Source: Lepeophtheirus salmonis (lineage: Eukaryota > Arthropoda > Copepoda > Siphonostomatoida > Caligidae). From it: DNA of 64,000 nt. The notes below the pieces were generated by a model. That model ran no database searches. It was not told where the DNA came from and was given only the letters and a program-made list of their open reading frames with translations. The position numbers were made by a program, and so were the translations under genes. Where the stretch lies: contig NC_052140.2 in the NCBI RefSeq assembly GCF_016086655.4, forward strand, positions 3,100,001 to 3,164,000, written 5' to 3'. Positions within the stretch are counted from its first letter, which is position 1. Each line of letters begins with the position of its first letter. Shown piece after piece: positions 1 to 10,617 of the stretch.

Positions 1-262
1 TTTTTAGAAAAAATTTTGAGAAATTAATTTTTCTGGAATAAATATTTCAATTAAAAAATTTTTAAAATTAATTTTTTTTTGAAAAGTATATTTCAAATAT
101 TAGCTATTCACATAAAGATTAATTTTTTTGAAAAATTAATTTATGGAATTTCTTTTTGAAAAACTAAATTAAATTTAAAACAAATTTTAACAAAAAAGTT
201 CAAATATTAAATTTTATAGTAATAGCAAAAATTCCTTTATTTTTTTTGCGGGCGGGGGGAGG
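1..262. repeat. AT-rich MITE remnant cut by window start
   Basis: Runs of the type 'gaaaaatt…ttttgaaaa' are followed by a GC-rich G-run terminus at 249-261. The same combination of AT-rich interior and G-rich terminus recurs at 16.8-17.4, 40.7-41.2, 50.1-50.9 and 52.8-53.05 kb, so this is probably the end of another copy whose other end lies outside the window. Confidence 0.45.
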
Positions 263-459
263 GGTGGTACAGACCTTTCAGCCCTTGAAATAATAACACA
301 ATACTACCTATAGTTGACCAAAAAGAACTAAATTTTCCGGTGTCTAGTAAGATGGATTGGCAGTTGAATTACACAACCCGTGGACCAGGGGGTATTAAGA
401 CATATTTGAATGGTTCTATCCTGGCATGTTTTTTCCTCATTCAATAGTTTTATTGTCTG

Positions 460-558
460 ATTGTAATATAATTGCATCGAAATTGGACACAATAATATAA
501 CCTTGCTATGAAATTAGCCAAAATCATATTGCTTACCTTGATATTACCACAACTTTTG
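460..558 (+). repeat. copy of dispersed ~100-bp repeat
   Basis: It shares the order 'taatataa-attgca-cgaaattg … tcatattgctt … gatatta-cc-acaacttttg' with 6931-7044 (same strand) and 6533-6622 (opposite strand). These are three diverged copies of one short repeat. No coding potential was seen. The stretch between it and 1124 contains nothing I can name. Confidence 0.5.
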
Positions 559-1123
559 TGTCCGCAACCTTTTTTACCATTATCATTTTACAGTCAACCA
601 ATTTTTTACATGAGCTTTTTCAGCTATTGATCACGTGGAACCTTGTTGCACTACTTGGTTGAATCATAGAGATAAAATAAATTGAGTGACGATGGCGTTC
701 TATTCACAAGCCTGCATAAAACTATTTAATGGAATTAATCAAGAAATTTGTCCCTTTATGTTTAAAAACATAAACTTTTAGCTCCCAAAATGGGGTTTGA
801 TGACGGCATGATGCTAACTGAACTACGTATCGTCAGCTGACAAGAATAGCTTTCCTATTTGGTAACCAGTTTTTTATTTGATAATGTTGTCTTCAAGTTG
901 TCAATTTGAGATAAGGCCAAGCTTTTTTTCAAAAGTTTCAAGTCAAAATAGCCGCGAGAGCAGACAAGACAATATTGACTGTTGACCAAAACATTCAGAA
1001 ATATAGTCTTTCCCACTATCCTCAGATCCAACATTTTTGTTTTTTTCAGATTACTGGCATCATTTGCATATCATATAGTCATTACATCAAACCATTACTA
1101 CATGTTATTTAAATATAATATAT

Positions 1124-1839
1124 ATATACCGGTAGTTGCATAAATACGCGGACTAATTTTTAAACCCTTATATCTCGAGGTTTCGTGACCAGAAATAAAA
1201 AATTCCAGCACAAGTAACTCGGTAAATCTTTTGGCTTTGTTTTTGTTTTTCTAACTCGCATCAAACAAAGTCGTTTACGATGAATGACGAGGCCAAACGT
1301 CATATGGTTGCCACTCTCCTCCATGCCGGTAGGTCTGTCTACTTGGAGATTTTGAAGGACGAGGTCCTTCCATAGGCCCTCAAGATCTCTAATAGGGGCC
1401 CTCTATCTTCCAGCAGGATGGGGCACCTGCCCATACCTCTGGAATGACTCAGGATTGTCTCGCTGCCAACATGCTCTTTTGGAACAAAAACATTTGGCCA
1501 CCTCAATAACCTGATTTGAATCCCCTTGACTACACTGTGTAGTGGCAAATTGAAAAGATGCTACCTGCCATCTGAATTTGGACTCATTGAAGGCCAGCGT
1601 CAATGAGCAATAGTCACCCATGGAAGACCATTACATCATCAATGTGTGAAAGGCCTTCCGCGGGCGCCTGGAGGGTGTCATAGCAGCTAATGGTGGTTAT
1701 ATTCAGTAATTATATTGAATTTTATACCAGAATAAATTCGCTATTATATAATTCTCAAAAAAATACGTCATACGAATTTTATTACACATTTAATTATTTG
1801 CCACAAATAGTCCGTGTATTTATGCAACTACCGGTATAT
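1124..1839 (+). mobile_element. Tc1/mariner-like element with 32-bp terminal inverted repeats, internally deleted
   Basis: The ends 1124-1155 and 1808-1839 are inverted repeats matching at 31 of 32 positions, starting atataccggtagttgc. Between them, on the + strand, lies the C-terminal part of a DDE/D transposase. The motif FQQDGAPAHT is at about 1408-1437, followed by an 'NKNIWPP…PDLNPLDYTVW' region around 1485-1535 and the family tail RLEGVIAANGGYIQ ending with a stop at 1707-1709. The N-terminal DNA-binding and first catalytic parts are missing, and the reading frame is broken, so this ~716-bp copy cannot move itself. Flanks are TA-rich, as expected for TA target duplication. The well-kept ends against a decayed frame suggest it was mobilised in trans. 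Confidence 0.85.
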
Positions 1840-2509
1840 GTAGTCCCAGGTTGAACATGCATACTTTTGTGCCCTATAATTGTACATCCAGAGGGGCAAC
1901 TTTTACAAAATCCTCCAAATATAGGAACAAGCCTCGGAATAATCATGAAAATATTGAACACGAACAAGAAACGATTCAAGGAGCAGTTAATGAAATTTAG
2001 AAGGAGAGTTAGAAGGAAATTATTTTCTTTTTCGCTTAAGTATTTTAATAATAGGATTAATTTATTATTTAGGGCTATCAGAAATCTGAATATTTTAATA
2101 ACAGATCTAGAGAGAGATTTCAGAAAAATAAAACACAATCATGGAAAATCGAGAAAGTTATAATATCTATTAATACATCTAGAGATGATTTTTAGGTTTT
2201 TTAGGTAATAAATCGAGGAAATTCTCTCACTCAATGAGAAAAACATTAACCTATTAATCTTGCGTCTCTTCTAACCTCAGTAAGCTTTTTTTATGAAAGA
2301 AATAAGCTTAGAATTGATAATTTTACTCCTTCCTCCCTGAATGTCCACGTAAAGCAATTTTCTCTGTACTTTCGCAATAATATTTTTTCTTTAAAAAAGA
2401 AGGGCTTGACTCAGCCAACACAATAAAACTATATAAAGGGTCTTAACCTCATATATGTACATTCATAATTAGATTACAAAAAAAAAAGGATTTTAAAAAA
2501 AAACGAACG
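1840..2509. other. no identifiable gene or element
   Basis: AT-rich DNA. A 98-codon + frame (1867-2163), rich in Lys/Arg/Phe/Asn, overlaps a longer antisense frame. Neither resembles a family I know and neither has splice-site support, so no gene is called. Confidence 0.4.
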
Positions 2510-2522
2510 TCCAATTTAATGT

Positions 2523-2728
2523 CTATTCATTCCAAAGAGTGCTTCTGACTGAAAATGGTTCGTCAACTATTTTTCTTGAACTAAAAACATATGATTTCTT
2601 ATGTCCTCTCAAATTGAAGTGTTCTCCAGTAGCTTCCAAACATTTATCGACATATCTCATGTGATCACTTATCCGATCTTTTAATCTTCTTTTGGTTTGG
2701 TCGTACAACCAATCAAATAAACCAAATG
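2523..2728 (-). pseudogene. Penelope-like retroelement scrap: GIY-YIG endonuclease segment
   Basis: The minus-strand translation reads …YDQTKRRLKDRISDHMRYVD…ATGEHFNLRGHKKS…, the pattern (Y.GQT.R.L..R..EH……GEHFNL.GH) typical of the GIY-YIG domain at the C-terminus of Penelope-like elements. The residue pair usually read as Y(I/V)G before QT is degraded to YD, and a stop follows …RSTLWNE. No reverse-transcriptase part is visible nearby. It could instead be a solitary GIY-YIG domain. Seen: the motif. Inferred: the element class. Confidence 0.45.
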
Positions 2729-3304
2729 TGTGGAATTGTATGTAATCAAATGAGACAGTTTCTGAGTAGCACCAGATGCTGATGATTTGATCACCAAACC
2801 TGGTTGACCATATGAACAGGATCTACATTCCTTTTCAACTCCACTTCATTGACACTTTGTGATGACCTACTTGGAGTCTCTGGAAACACTTTTGGACGAC
2901 AAAAGAGATCCCTGAGATTTTATTTTTTCATGCTCTCCAAATATGGTGAAGTACGGATGAAATTTGCTTTGCTTTCTCAATTAAAGCCTCAATACCCTTG
3001 GTTGATAATCACGTGCTATCAGCATTGCTTCCAGTCCTTGAAAACGATTTTCTCGCCCATTTTAATTGCTACGTGTTCTCAAGATTCTTAAAGACAGACT
3101 CTAGGGAATATGCAGACAATTGTGGGATAGATGTGAGAGAAGATACTGAATTGGGTCATTCATTTATTTTGACATCCTCATTCTTTTTTTTATTCAAACA
3201 CGTCATTTATCTAGATCCGTTCAATATACAAATGATCAAAATACGGAGACGTGTAATTACGCATTCCCAATTTTGCAAATAAAGTCATGAATATACTAAC
3301 AAGG

Positions 3305-3880
3305 TTGTTCCTTTATCGGTATAGCAGTTCTTACAGTTCAAATGGATCGGTTCTTTAACTGCTAGAACCGAAACCAACAAAGTCAAATCAATACCGCTAT
3401 ATATCGTTTATCGGTCTCGGTTCTGTCCTTATTTTCGTTTGTTGTATTTTTTGGTATATTTATAAGCTTTTAATATTCCATCTGCATAATTTTATGTTAA
3501 TGAAACACCTCGTTACCTTTATTATAACATGCAACCTTTCCTCCAAAAATAAACTTGAAAAAAGCCTGGAATCCTCTTGGAGTTAGCCAAATAAGTCAAC
3601 CATCTTCCTGAACTACCCGCCCCCCTAGCCTCCCATCATGGTTCCAATTCAAAAACCATTGTCTTAAGCAACCTTAGTCTTTGAACCCCTGCAAGGGGCT
3701 TGGAACACTACGCACTCTGCGTATAAGGTAGCTGCGGCCCGGTTTGTATCTAATATTACTTCCTGGGTCCCAATTTTCCTTTGACGCCCCTTGTTTTAAG
3801 TGCCTCCTACCAAACTGAGCTTGTATAAAAAAGAACCGAGACCGGAACCAAGACCGATAAAGTTGAACCGCGTGGAAATA
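3305..3880. repeat. possible MITE with loose inverted ends
   Basis: Left 'ggttgttcctttatcggtat' and right (reverse complement) 'ggttcaactttatcggtctt' match at about 15 of 20 bases. Both ends carry 'cggttct/cggtctcgg' motifs. The interior includes the 3485-3607 repeat. No transposase and no clear target duplication. Confidence 0.35.
3485..3607 (+). repeat. dispersed repeat, copy 1
   Basis: The segment from 'ttttatgttaatgaaac…cgttacctttatta…caacctttcct' to 'gttagccaaataagtcaaccat' reappears diverged at 5748-5858 on the same strand. Confidence 0.6.
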
Positions 3881-4330
3881 TATTTATCGAGGGAAATCAA
3901 AGAACTTCATGAAAAATGAATAAACAGTTAATTACAGTAGATAATGAACAAAAAAGGAGCCTAATATAATTTTACTATGAATGATTTAAAAGAGTATTTT
4001 GTGTCATTCATCGTTTACTTTTTCAGATTCCTTTTTTCTTTTATCTTTCATGGACGATGAAGAATTATCAATAAACCTCCTGATAATGTGTAGTTTCTTC
4101 CTCAATCAATAATAAAAACAGTTTAAGAAAAAATATAATTATCATAATTAGGAACAAACATACACGTTTGACGTGGAAAGTGTAATCAAAACGCAAAATC
4201 CTTCTCATCTACGCACTAATTTTTTAATTCTATAAAACTACGTATCATCAAAATTTATTCATTATGATTGATTGATATTTGATTTTATTTCCATTATAAT
4301 TTTTTCTTTTCAAATATGAAATAAAATTAC

Positions 4331-4440
4331 TGGTGTTGAGACCATTTAAAAACCCGAATTTTATTTTCGGTTCGGTCTAGATTAATTTTTTCTCCAAACA
4401 ATTTTGACCGAAATTTAATCGTTTTCAAATCCTGGATCAA
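4331..4440 (+). repeat. fragment related to the 25953-26491 hAT-like MITE
   Basis: 'ggtgttgagacc … cgaattttattttcggttcggtcta' resembles the left end of the element at 25953 ('tagtattgaaactcggtcc…accgaattttttcttcggtttggtct'). No partner end found. Confidence 0.35.
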
Positions 4441-4499
4441 TTATTTATGTTGCAATATATAGACCTTTTTTCTCGATCCCAACCTATGGACTGATTGCC

Positions 4500-5747
4500 T
4501 TTCCTATCCAGATTGATAAGTTATACAAATAAGATTTATGCGACTTCATATGACATTATTGTTTTTGTTTTTTTAAATGTTCCTTTAATTGGTCAGATGG
4601 AGTTGCAATATGAAGTGTAAGTAAATATTTATTATAGTATTAGATTTACTCCATTAAAACTAGGAGTTGGCTTTGAAGTCCATAGACATTAAGTATATTT
4701 CCTTCTCTAGGAACAACCGGGGTGAGAACCTAGGCACATTGAGTTCATAAGAATAATTTATCTCAAGCGGATTGTCCATTAAGCTACATCTTTGTTTCAA
4801 TGCTTACAATTATGAAACACAAGTGACGTCAACAACAATTTATCTAAATCTGTAGAATTGGTATATACTGTATTTGTGTATGGGATTGATATTTTGTAAA
4901 ACGGATCCAGACAAAATTTAAATATGAGATATATCTAGACTAGTGATGGCAAACCTATGGTACGCCCGTCACTAGAGACACGATGAGGGATTGTCTCTGA
5001 CAAACTGAGGAATTGCTGATAATAATTTTTTTATCATGGATTGTTAATCTACTCTGGATTTATGTGTGTTCGTAAGGGGTAGGCTTTAGCCTTCCTCCAA
5101 ATCGAGAAATTTATTGCCTTGTAGAAAAAGGTTTCATGGCAAATCAGATAAAAAAAAAGATCAGTTGTTAAAATGAAACTCGACAAAAAAAAAAAAAAAA
5201 AAAATACCTCTGTTAAAAAATAAGCCCCTCAAAATAAAAGCATACGAACTTCCCTGGGACAGTATAGAAAAGGCTTGTGAAGGATTTGTCGAATCCTTAA
5301 ATGTGATAGAGCTCATCCTAAACTTGATAACACTTTGATTAATAATGATTAATCATCATGTCATATTAATTGAGGATGTCGCCCTAATTGAAAATAATAC
5401 ATACTAAAATTATTGGCATTTAGATTTGACATGCGAAAAAAAAAAAAGAAGAGTTTTTTGACACTTCAACTAAAAAGTCCCTGATCTAGACGATAATTTT
5501 ATTTAAGACCGTTGTGAAGGTCCTTATTTATTTGGTTCAGTCAAGTCTGAGGACAGATTCTATCGTTAATTAGAACTGTACTTCCTTAGGACGGTCCTTT
5601 ACTGTTGTACGTACATTGTACGGTCCTTGGAATATTTCATAAGAATGTCGATTATTTATTAAGCAAATAAGATGTGTATTAAGTACATATATCGTTATTT
5701 TTTTAAATTTAATACGAACATATTACATAGTTACTTGGTTATTTTAT
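4500..5747. other. gene-free AT-rich stretch
   Basis: Contains homopolymer A runs (about 5186-5204, 5437-5447) and unassigned DNA. On the minus strand near 4690-4800 there is a degenerate tRNA-like A-box/B-box pair, too weak to call. No open frame of interest. Confidence 0.4.
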
Positions 5748-5858
5748 TTCATTTTATAAAACGTCGTTACCTTTATTACATCAACCAACCTTTCCTTCAA
5801 AAAGAAACATAAAAGGCCCGAAATCATCTGGTAATTAGCCAAATAAGTCAATCATACC
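5748..5858 (+). repeat. dispersed repeat, copy 2
   Basis: Diverged copy of 3485-3607 (shared 'cgttacctttatta', 'ccaacctttcctt', 'tagccaaataagtcaa'). Confidence 0.6.
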
Positions 5859-5966
5859 AACTGCTATTTATTTTTTAATGAATCATTGTCATATTAATTA
5901 TCCACAACTTTTAAAATGAATTAAATATATATATATATATTTCCTAGATATGTGCCTTTTTTTTTA

Positions 5967-6258
5967 GTTCTTTTACAATCCAAGTATATACATTTAACAA
6001 ATAGAGAGACGTGATTGTGGAATTATATATTTTGATTTCTAACACAGGGAGGACCTCTTGATGGCACAAAGCTGCTTTCTTACGACAAAAAAAGTATTTG
6101 ATCGGATCTAAATCCAATAAATAACATGAGTCTATATATTTTTTATCCTTTGTCAATGTACAAAGTTATTTATTTAAATTTCAAGTACTTATCTCTTGGA
6201 AAGACCAGAACATGTCATACAAGGAACCTGGGAGTGAAGGCTACAAATGGTGTAGAAA
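5967..6258 (+). repeat. ~295-bp direct repeat, copy 1
   Basis: Nearly continuous match to 7264-7561: shared 'acaaatagagagacgtgattgtggaat', 'tatttgatcggatcta', 'ccaataaataacatgagtctatatattttttatcctttgtcaatgtacaaa' and 'gtgaaggctacaaatggtgtagaaa'. Non-coding. The two copies bracket the fold-back pair at 6533-7044. Confidence 0.85.
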
Positions 6259-6532
6259 ACCATTTGATTATTATTCAATCAGAGTCTATTTAAAGAATAA
6301 AAAGACATCCAGACAATTTGAATATATAAAGTATAATTTATAGGAAATAGTGTTTCTCATTTTCAGGGAAATTATCGTTAAGTGAGATCCCGGGATATTT
6401 TGTTCCTTTTTTGGGAACCCCATTGTAAATAATTTAGGCTCTTTGTAAAAGGATTGTGGTAGAAAGGTTGGAGACAAAAACGGTGGGGAAATATCATTGC
6501 TTGGTTATATCGTTATGTACATTTTTGTGAGA

Positions 6533-7044
6533 CAAAAAGTTTGCCGGTAATATCATCGTGAGTAATATCATTGCAAGACAATATGATCGTGTACAATTTA
6601 TATTATCATCATCAAGGAACCCTTGTTTAAACTCCCCCGCCGCCGCGTTTCTAAGCACCAAATTCCTCTTAATTTCCTTTAATGCACTCTGGTCCACGGC
6701 TTGTCCAAGGCCAAATCCGTTTGATATCTTCATGTTTAACGTTTTAATAAAAACAAAGGAAAACATTGTAAACTGTTTGGTAGTCCTACAAAAAAAACAT
6801 TGATACATTAAACAATTTTTAAAGACAAGTGTGAGCCCAGAGTCTATAATCGGATTACTTTGGAGTTAAAAAAAAATAATATAAATATAATTATATCTGG
6901 AGACTGGGGTGGGTTTGGGGATATTACGAGGGTTCTTTGATGATGATAATATAAATTGCAACGAAATTGCAGACGATACTATTGCCTTGCAATGGAAGTA
7001 CTCAATATCATATTGCTTCACGAGGATATTACCCACAACTTTTG
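6533..7044. repeat. fold-back pair (inverted ~100-bp arms)
   Basis: Arm 6533-6622 ('aaaaagtttgccggtaatatcatcgtgagtaa…tattatcatcatcaaggaaccc') is the inverted, diverged copy of 6931-7044 ('ggttctttgatgatgataat…cacaacttttg'). The ~310-bp loop holds short overlapping frames with no known motif. A third copy of the arm sits at 460-558, so the arm is itself a mobile or dispersed sequence. Confidence 0.65.
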
Positions 7045-7263
7045 ACATCTTTTTTAAATAAATATCTTCAATTTATTTCTAAATTAATTATTTTTGAGTT
7101 TATTTGCTATTACTAGAATACAAAATTTAAAAAAAAAGTTTAACACACTTAATATTTATAAAACTATTGAATTTAATTTAACACTTCATTAACAGATTGA
7201 CAACCCACCATCAATATGAATAGTACATATATGATTCCAAAGAGAAGTCTAATTACTTTATGA

Positions 7264-7561
7264 GTTGTTTTACAATCCAAATAAATACATTGAACAAATA
7301 GAGAGACGTGATTGTGGAATCAGATATTTTGATTTCTAACACAGAGAGGGTCAACTACCTCTTGATGTCACAAAGGTGCTTTCTTACAACAAAAAAGTAT
7401 TTGATCGGATCTAACTCCAATAAATAACATGAGTCTATATATTTTTTATCCTTTGTCAATGTACAAAATTATTTATTTAAATTTCAAGTACTTATCTCTT
7501 GGGAAGATCAGAACATATCATACTCGGAACCTCTGAGTGAAGGCTACAAATGGTGTAGAAA
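7264..7561 (+). repeat. ~295-bp direct repeat, copy 2
   Basis: Second copy of 5967-6258. A hAT-like MITE has inserted just 3' of it (7573-7883). Confidence 0.85.
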
Positions 7562-7572
7562 TTACTCATGAT

Positions 7573-7883
7573 TAGTGTTGCGTCAATACTTATCTAAGAC
7601 GAAAGACTGCAGTCTGATCTAGTCCAACTATTTGGTCTTTAAAGAAGGTAAGTTCGATCCCTTGCGACGTCAGTGAGTGTCTTTTTCCTCTTTTAAATTA
7701 TTCCGTTATGAAATAGAATAAATTATATAGCTAAGTAACAATATACTATTGTGTTCGTATTATATTGGATTATTATGAAAAAAAAAAATTATTAGGACTG
7801 ACAGTTCTAAGGACCAGTCCCCCTGATTGACAGTCCGAAGGACCGATAGGACTTGTTCTAAGACTGGACTGGACACAAGACTA
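7573..7883. mobile_element. hAT-like MITE with exact 8-bp target duplication
   Basis: The element begins tagtgttgcgtc and ends gacacaagacta, imperfect inverted ends. The 8-bp sequence ctcatgat lies directly outside each end (7565-7572 and 7884-7891), which is the hAT-superfamily hallmark. The interior is non-coding, with 'gactgcagtc', 'gacgtcagtgagtg' and 'gaaggaccg…ggactggac' motifs shared with 20717-20942 and 47032-47373. Length 311 bp. Confidence 0.85.
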
Positions 7884-8109
7884 CTCATGATCCTCCAAAG
7901 TGTTAATTGTTTGAATATTACACAAATAATATACTCTTCGCTTCGCGATGCATCGCTTTGCCTCACCGAGCGAAGTTTTTACCTTAGTATTAAAAGGTTG
8001 CAATAATTGAATTTCAAGTTCTGACAGTCACTGTCTCGAACTTCGAGAATGAAATAGACAGTATAACGTGCATGGAGAGCTCTAGCTGACAATGGATGTC
8101 CAAGGCGTG

Positions 8110-8273
8110 ACGGGCAGGCCTAATTGCGAATACAGAACAGAAAGAAATGGACCGATCAGGCTGAAAGTTAGTGTGTGTTCTTCCAAGAGAGTTACTAACT
8201 AAACATAACCCCGATACGCGCCAGTAGTGATGGCTCTTGGACTTTGCAGGGACTTTTCAAAGGACCCTCGTAG
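8110..8273 (-). mobile_element. mariner 5' end fragment
   Basis: Read on the minus strand it starts ctacgagggtcctttgaaaag and continues 'gtccctgcaaagtcc … ggcgcgtatcg…ggttatgtttagttagtaac…tcttggaagaac', the same terminal and 5' untranslated sequence as both ends of 17862-19171. The coding part is missing. The breakpoint with unrelated DNA is near 8110. Confidence 0.7.
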
Positions 8274-8293
8274 GTAATATATACAATACACCC

Positions 8294-8498
8294 AAGGCTA
8301 ATATAAATACAAGGTTAGACCATCATGTAATCCGGCTTGCAAGAACTTTCAATTTGATGTATCGTAGCGTCTGATGAAAAAGAAATACAGATTTTGTCAA
8401 AACAAGCACACACTCATAGTCTTTGACGTCACTATTAAAAAGCGTGGTGGGTGGGAGTCACACATAGGTCATATAACCTTGTATTTTTATTAAACCTT
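8294..8498. mobile_element. MITE with AAGGCTAATA… inverted ends
   Basis: Left 'aaggctaatataaatacaaggtta' and right (reverse complement) 'aaggtttaataaaaatacaaggtta' form ~24-bp inverted ends around a 205-bp non-coding body. A longer relative is at 48980-49295. A 5' mariner end lies just upstream (8273). Confidence 0.75.
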
Positions 8499-9364
8499 CC
8501 GGTTTACCCATTGACTTGTTTTCATATATTCAGACATTCATACAGCTAAACTTTGCTTTATTAAAATATGGATAGTGCTCTCGTTTGCATATATTTTTGA
8601 ATTTAGAAGGGGAATTTAATGATGGAGTAATAGTTTGTAGGCCTCCAGCACTTCAACATTTTTCACATTTCTATACATTAACGAGTATCTTGAGCATCAA
8701 TTTTTTTGATGTATATAAATGTTGAAGTCTGTGGGGAGACTCTTTCCTTCGCATCACAACGCAAAAACTCTACTAATCCTTATAACGTGCAAACAAATAA
8801 ATTATCTTGGAAAAATAACAATTTTGTTCTTATCTCTACCTAACTCTTGAAATTATCATCTTTACAATGTACATTGTCGTTATTCCTTGTAGCATATCAT
8901 ATGATGGATTAACCAAAATAACAGATACAAATTATTTCTTCTACAGTAGGTAAAGAACAATTATTAAGGATCAATGAATATGATGATGCTACAAACTATG
9001 TATGACAGACTATGGCTCTTATTGTGACCGTGGATTAGATTCCTTGTACATTCATTCCATGTCTTTTCATTTCCTCCGCCAAAGAAGGTTTTTTTTTTCC
9101 TGGCCTTTATTTGTGGCATTCATTTAATTTCAACATACATGATGACACTATACAAAATAGGACATTCGTAGACAGGCAAATAAAATCTCCCAAAGTAACA
9201 GAATACTAACATTTGTTACACAAATTATTCATAACATAATCTCAAATAAAATACAGCTAAATACCGAGTGGTCCATTAAAATCCAAACACTAACTAATTC
9301 AATAATTAATGAAGGTTGAGTGATTGAAATTAATTTATATTTACATATATTAAAGAATAAACAG
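8499..9364. other. gene-free stretch
   Basis: AT-rich DNA with no named element, no inverted ends that I could pair, and only short open frames without family motifs. Confidence 0.4.
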
Positions 9365-9910
9365 TTAGTTACAATATAAAACAAATCTGAGCTCTTTAGT
9401 ATACGTACAAGTCCAGAAAATGACACTTGGACGTGATCTACGAATTTTCACGCATTCACGCACTCCTAGCCGTGGGCTGTCTTCTAGACCACAGTCAACA
9501 AGTCCAAAACATTTGAGAGCAAAAAAAGCCAAACTGGATCTGGATGAGTTAAATAAACCAGCCCAGGCCAATCCCCTCAAGACCACGGGGACCAATGCAA
9601 TATATCTCAAAGTTTCAGATCAGATTTCCCAAAAAGATATTAAAAAAGTGGGTACAAAGAGCCTTGTGAAGGTGGAGAGGTCACTTTTGACACCAGGTAT
9701 CAAATAAATCCATCTCCTACGTTACCATACTCTAATCTGACACCACGACGCCGAGGACAATAATCTGAGCTGGATGTTTGTTCCTGAAGGTTCCCTTTAC
9801 CTGAGCTCATGATTCAGCAAAGAAATGATCATTTATCCTGTTCAGAACAGCGTCCACTATGAAGATCTTCTTGTCAGAGATCCACTTATGTGCAGAGGAG
9901 ATTGCACACC
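9365..9910. mobile_element. Tc1/mariner-like relic: N-terminal half on +, catalytic half on -
   Basis: From 9420 to 9707 the + strand encodes a transposase N-terminus (…AKLDLDELNKPAQANPL…, then …KKVGTKSLVKVERSLLTPGIK). Immediately downstream (about 9905 down to 9730) the minus strand encodes the central catalytic block of the same kind of transposase: …HKWISDKKIFIVDAVLNRINDHF…, then …VKGTFRNKHPAQIIVLGVV…, where the first catalytic Asp of the DDE/D triad lies in SDKK. The halves therefore point at each other. The C-terminal QDGAPAH part is missing. It cannot be an intact gene; the arrangement implies inversion or end-to-end fusion of two copies. Confidence 0.75.
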
Positions 9911-10617
9911 CTCTGACTTTTTCCTTGTTGGTGGGTCATTATGGATCGTACAAAAACAAAACAACAACATCAAATTGTAGCTTTTTGTTAATTCTTTTGA
10001 ATGGATACAAGCACACAATTGTCAGACTTTTAGAACTGAGGCTATACGGCCTTGACAAGGACTCTAATTTTTTAGTCCTCACTCTGTAGTCCCTCTGACA
10101 ATTTGAAGAATCTTTGAGAGGAAAGGAACATAGATGTCATTATGTTTCATTAAATTAGCTGCAAGTATCTAGTAGGCAAAATAAATATTTTAAAAAACCG
10201 CCATTTCGCATCCATCAATGATAAGGGATAAGGCAACATTAAAAAGGCGCTTCCTTAAATACTTGGAGCTTGAAAAACATTTGAAGATTTCTTTAAAATA
10301 TCCGTGATTTAAAAAACCCTAAATTTCATCAATATACTATTTATTAAGGCACGCACTTGCCTAGGATATATGATTATAATTCATACAAATGATACCTATT
10401 GAATTCAGTATTTGAACAACAGATGTTTCATATTCAAATAATGAATCAAAATTACAGCTTTTGGCTTCTTCTATCTTCCACATAAATCATTTATTTGATA
10501 TAATAAAGGGTAATCCTTATTTAAAATGCTACTTATTGACATATGTGCGTAAGTAAGTGGGCAGTAGGGATAGGTCTGATGAATTCTCCTATCCTGAACG
10601 CCCAAATAGGTCAATAC

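Noticed and set aside
1867..2163. 98-codon + frame, basic
   Set aside because: A longer antisense frame exists over the same bases; no motif or splice support; composition follows AT-richness.
4690..4800. tRNA-like A-box/B-box ('tagcttaatgg…aggttctcacccc', minus strand) and a weaker look-alike at 21047
   Set aside because: No cloverleaf can be drawn and the B-box is imperfect; at most a degenerate tRNA-derived SINE.
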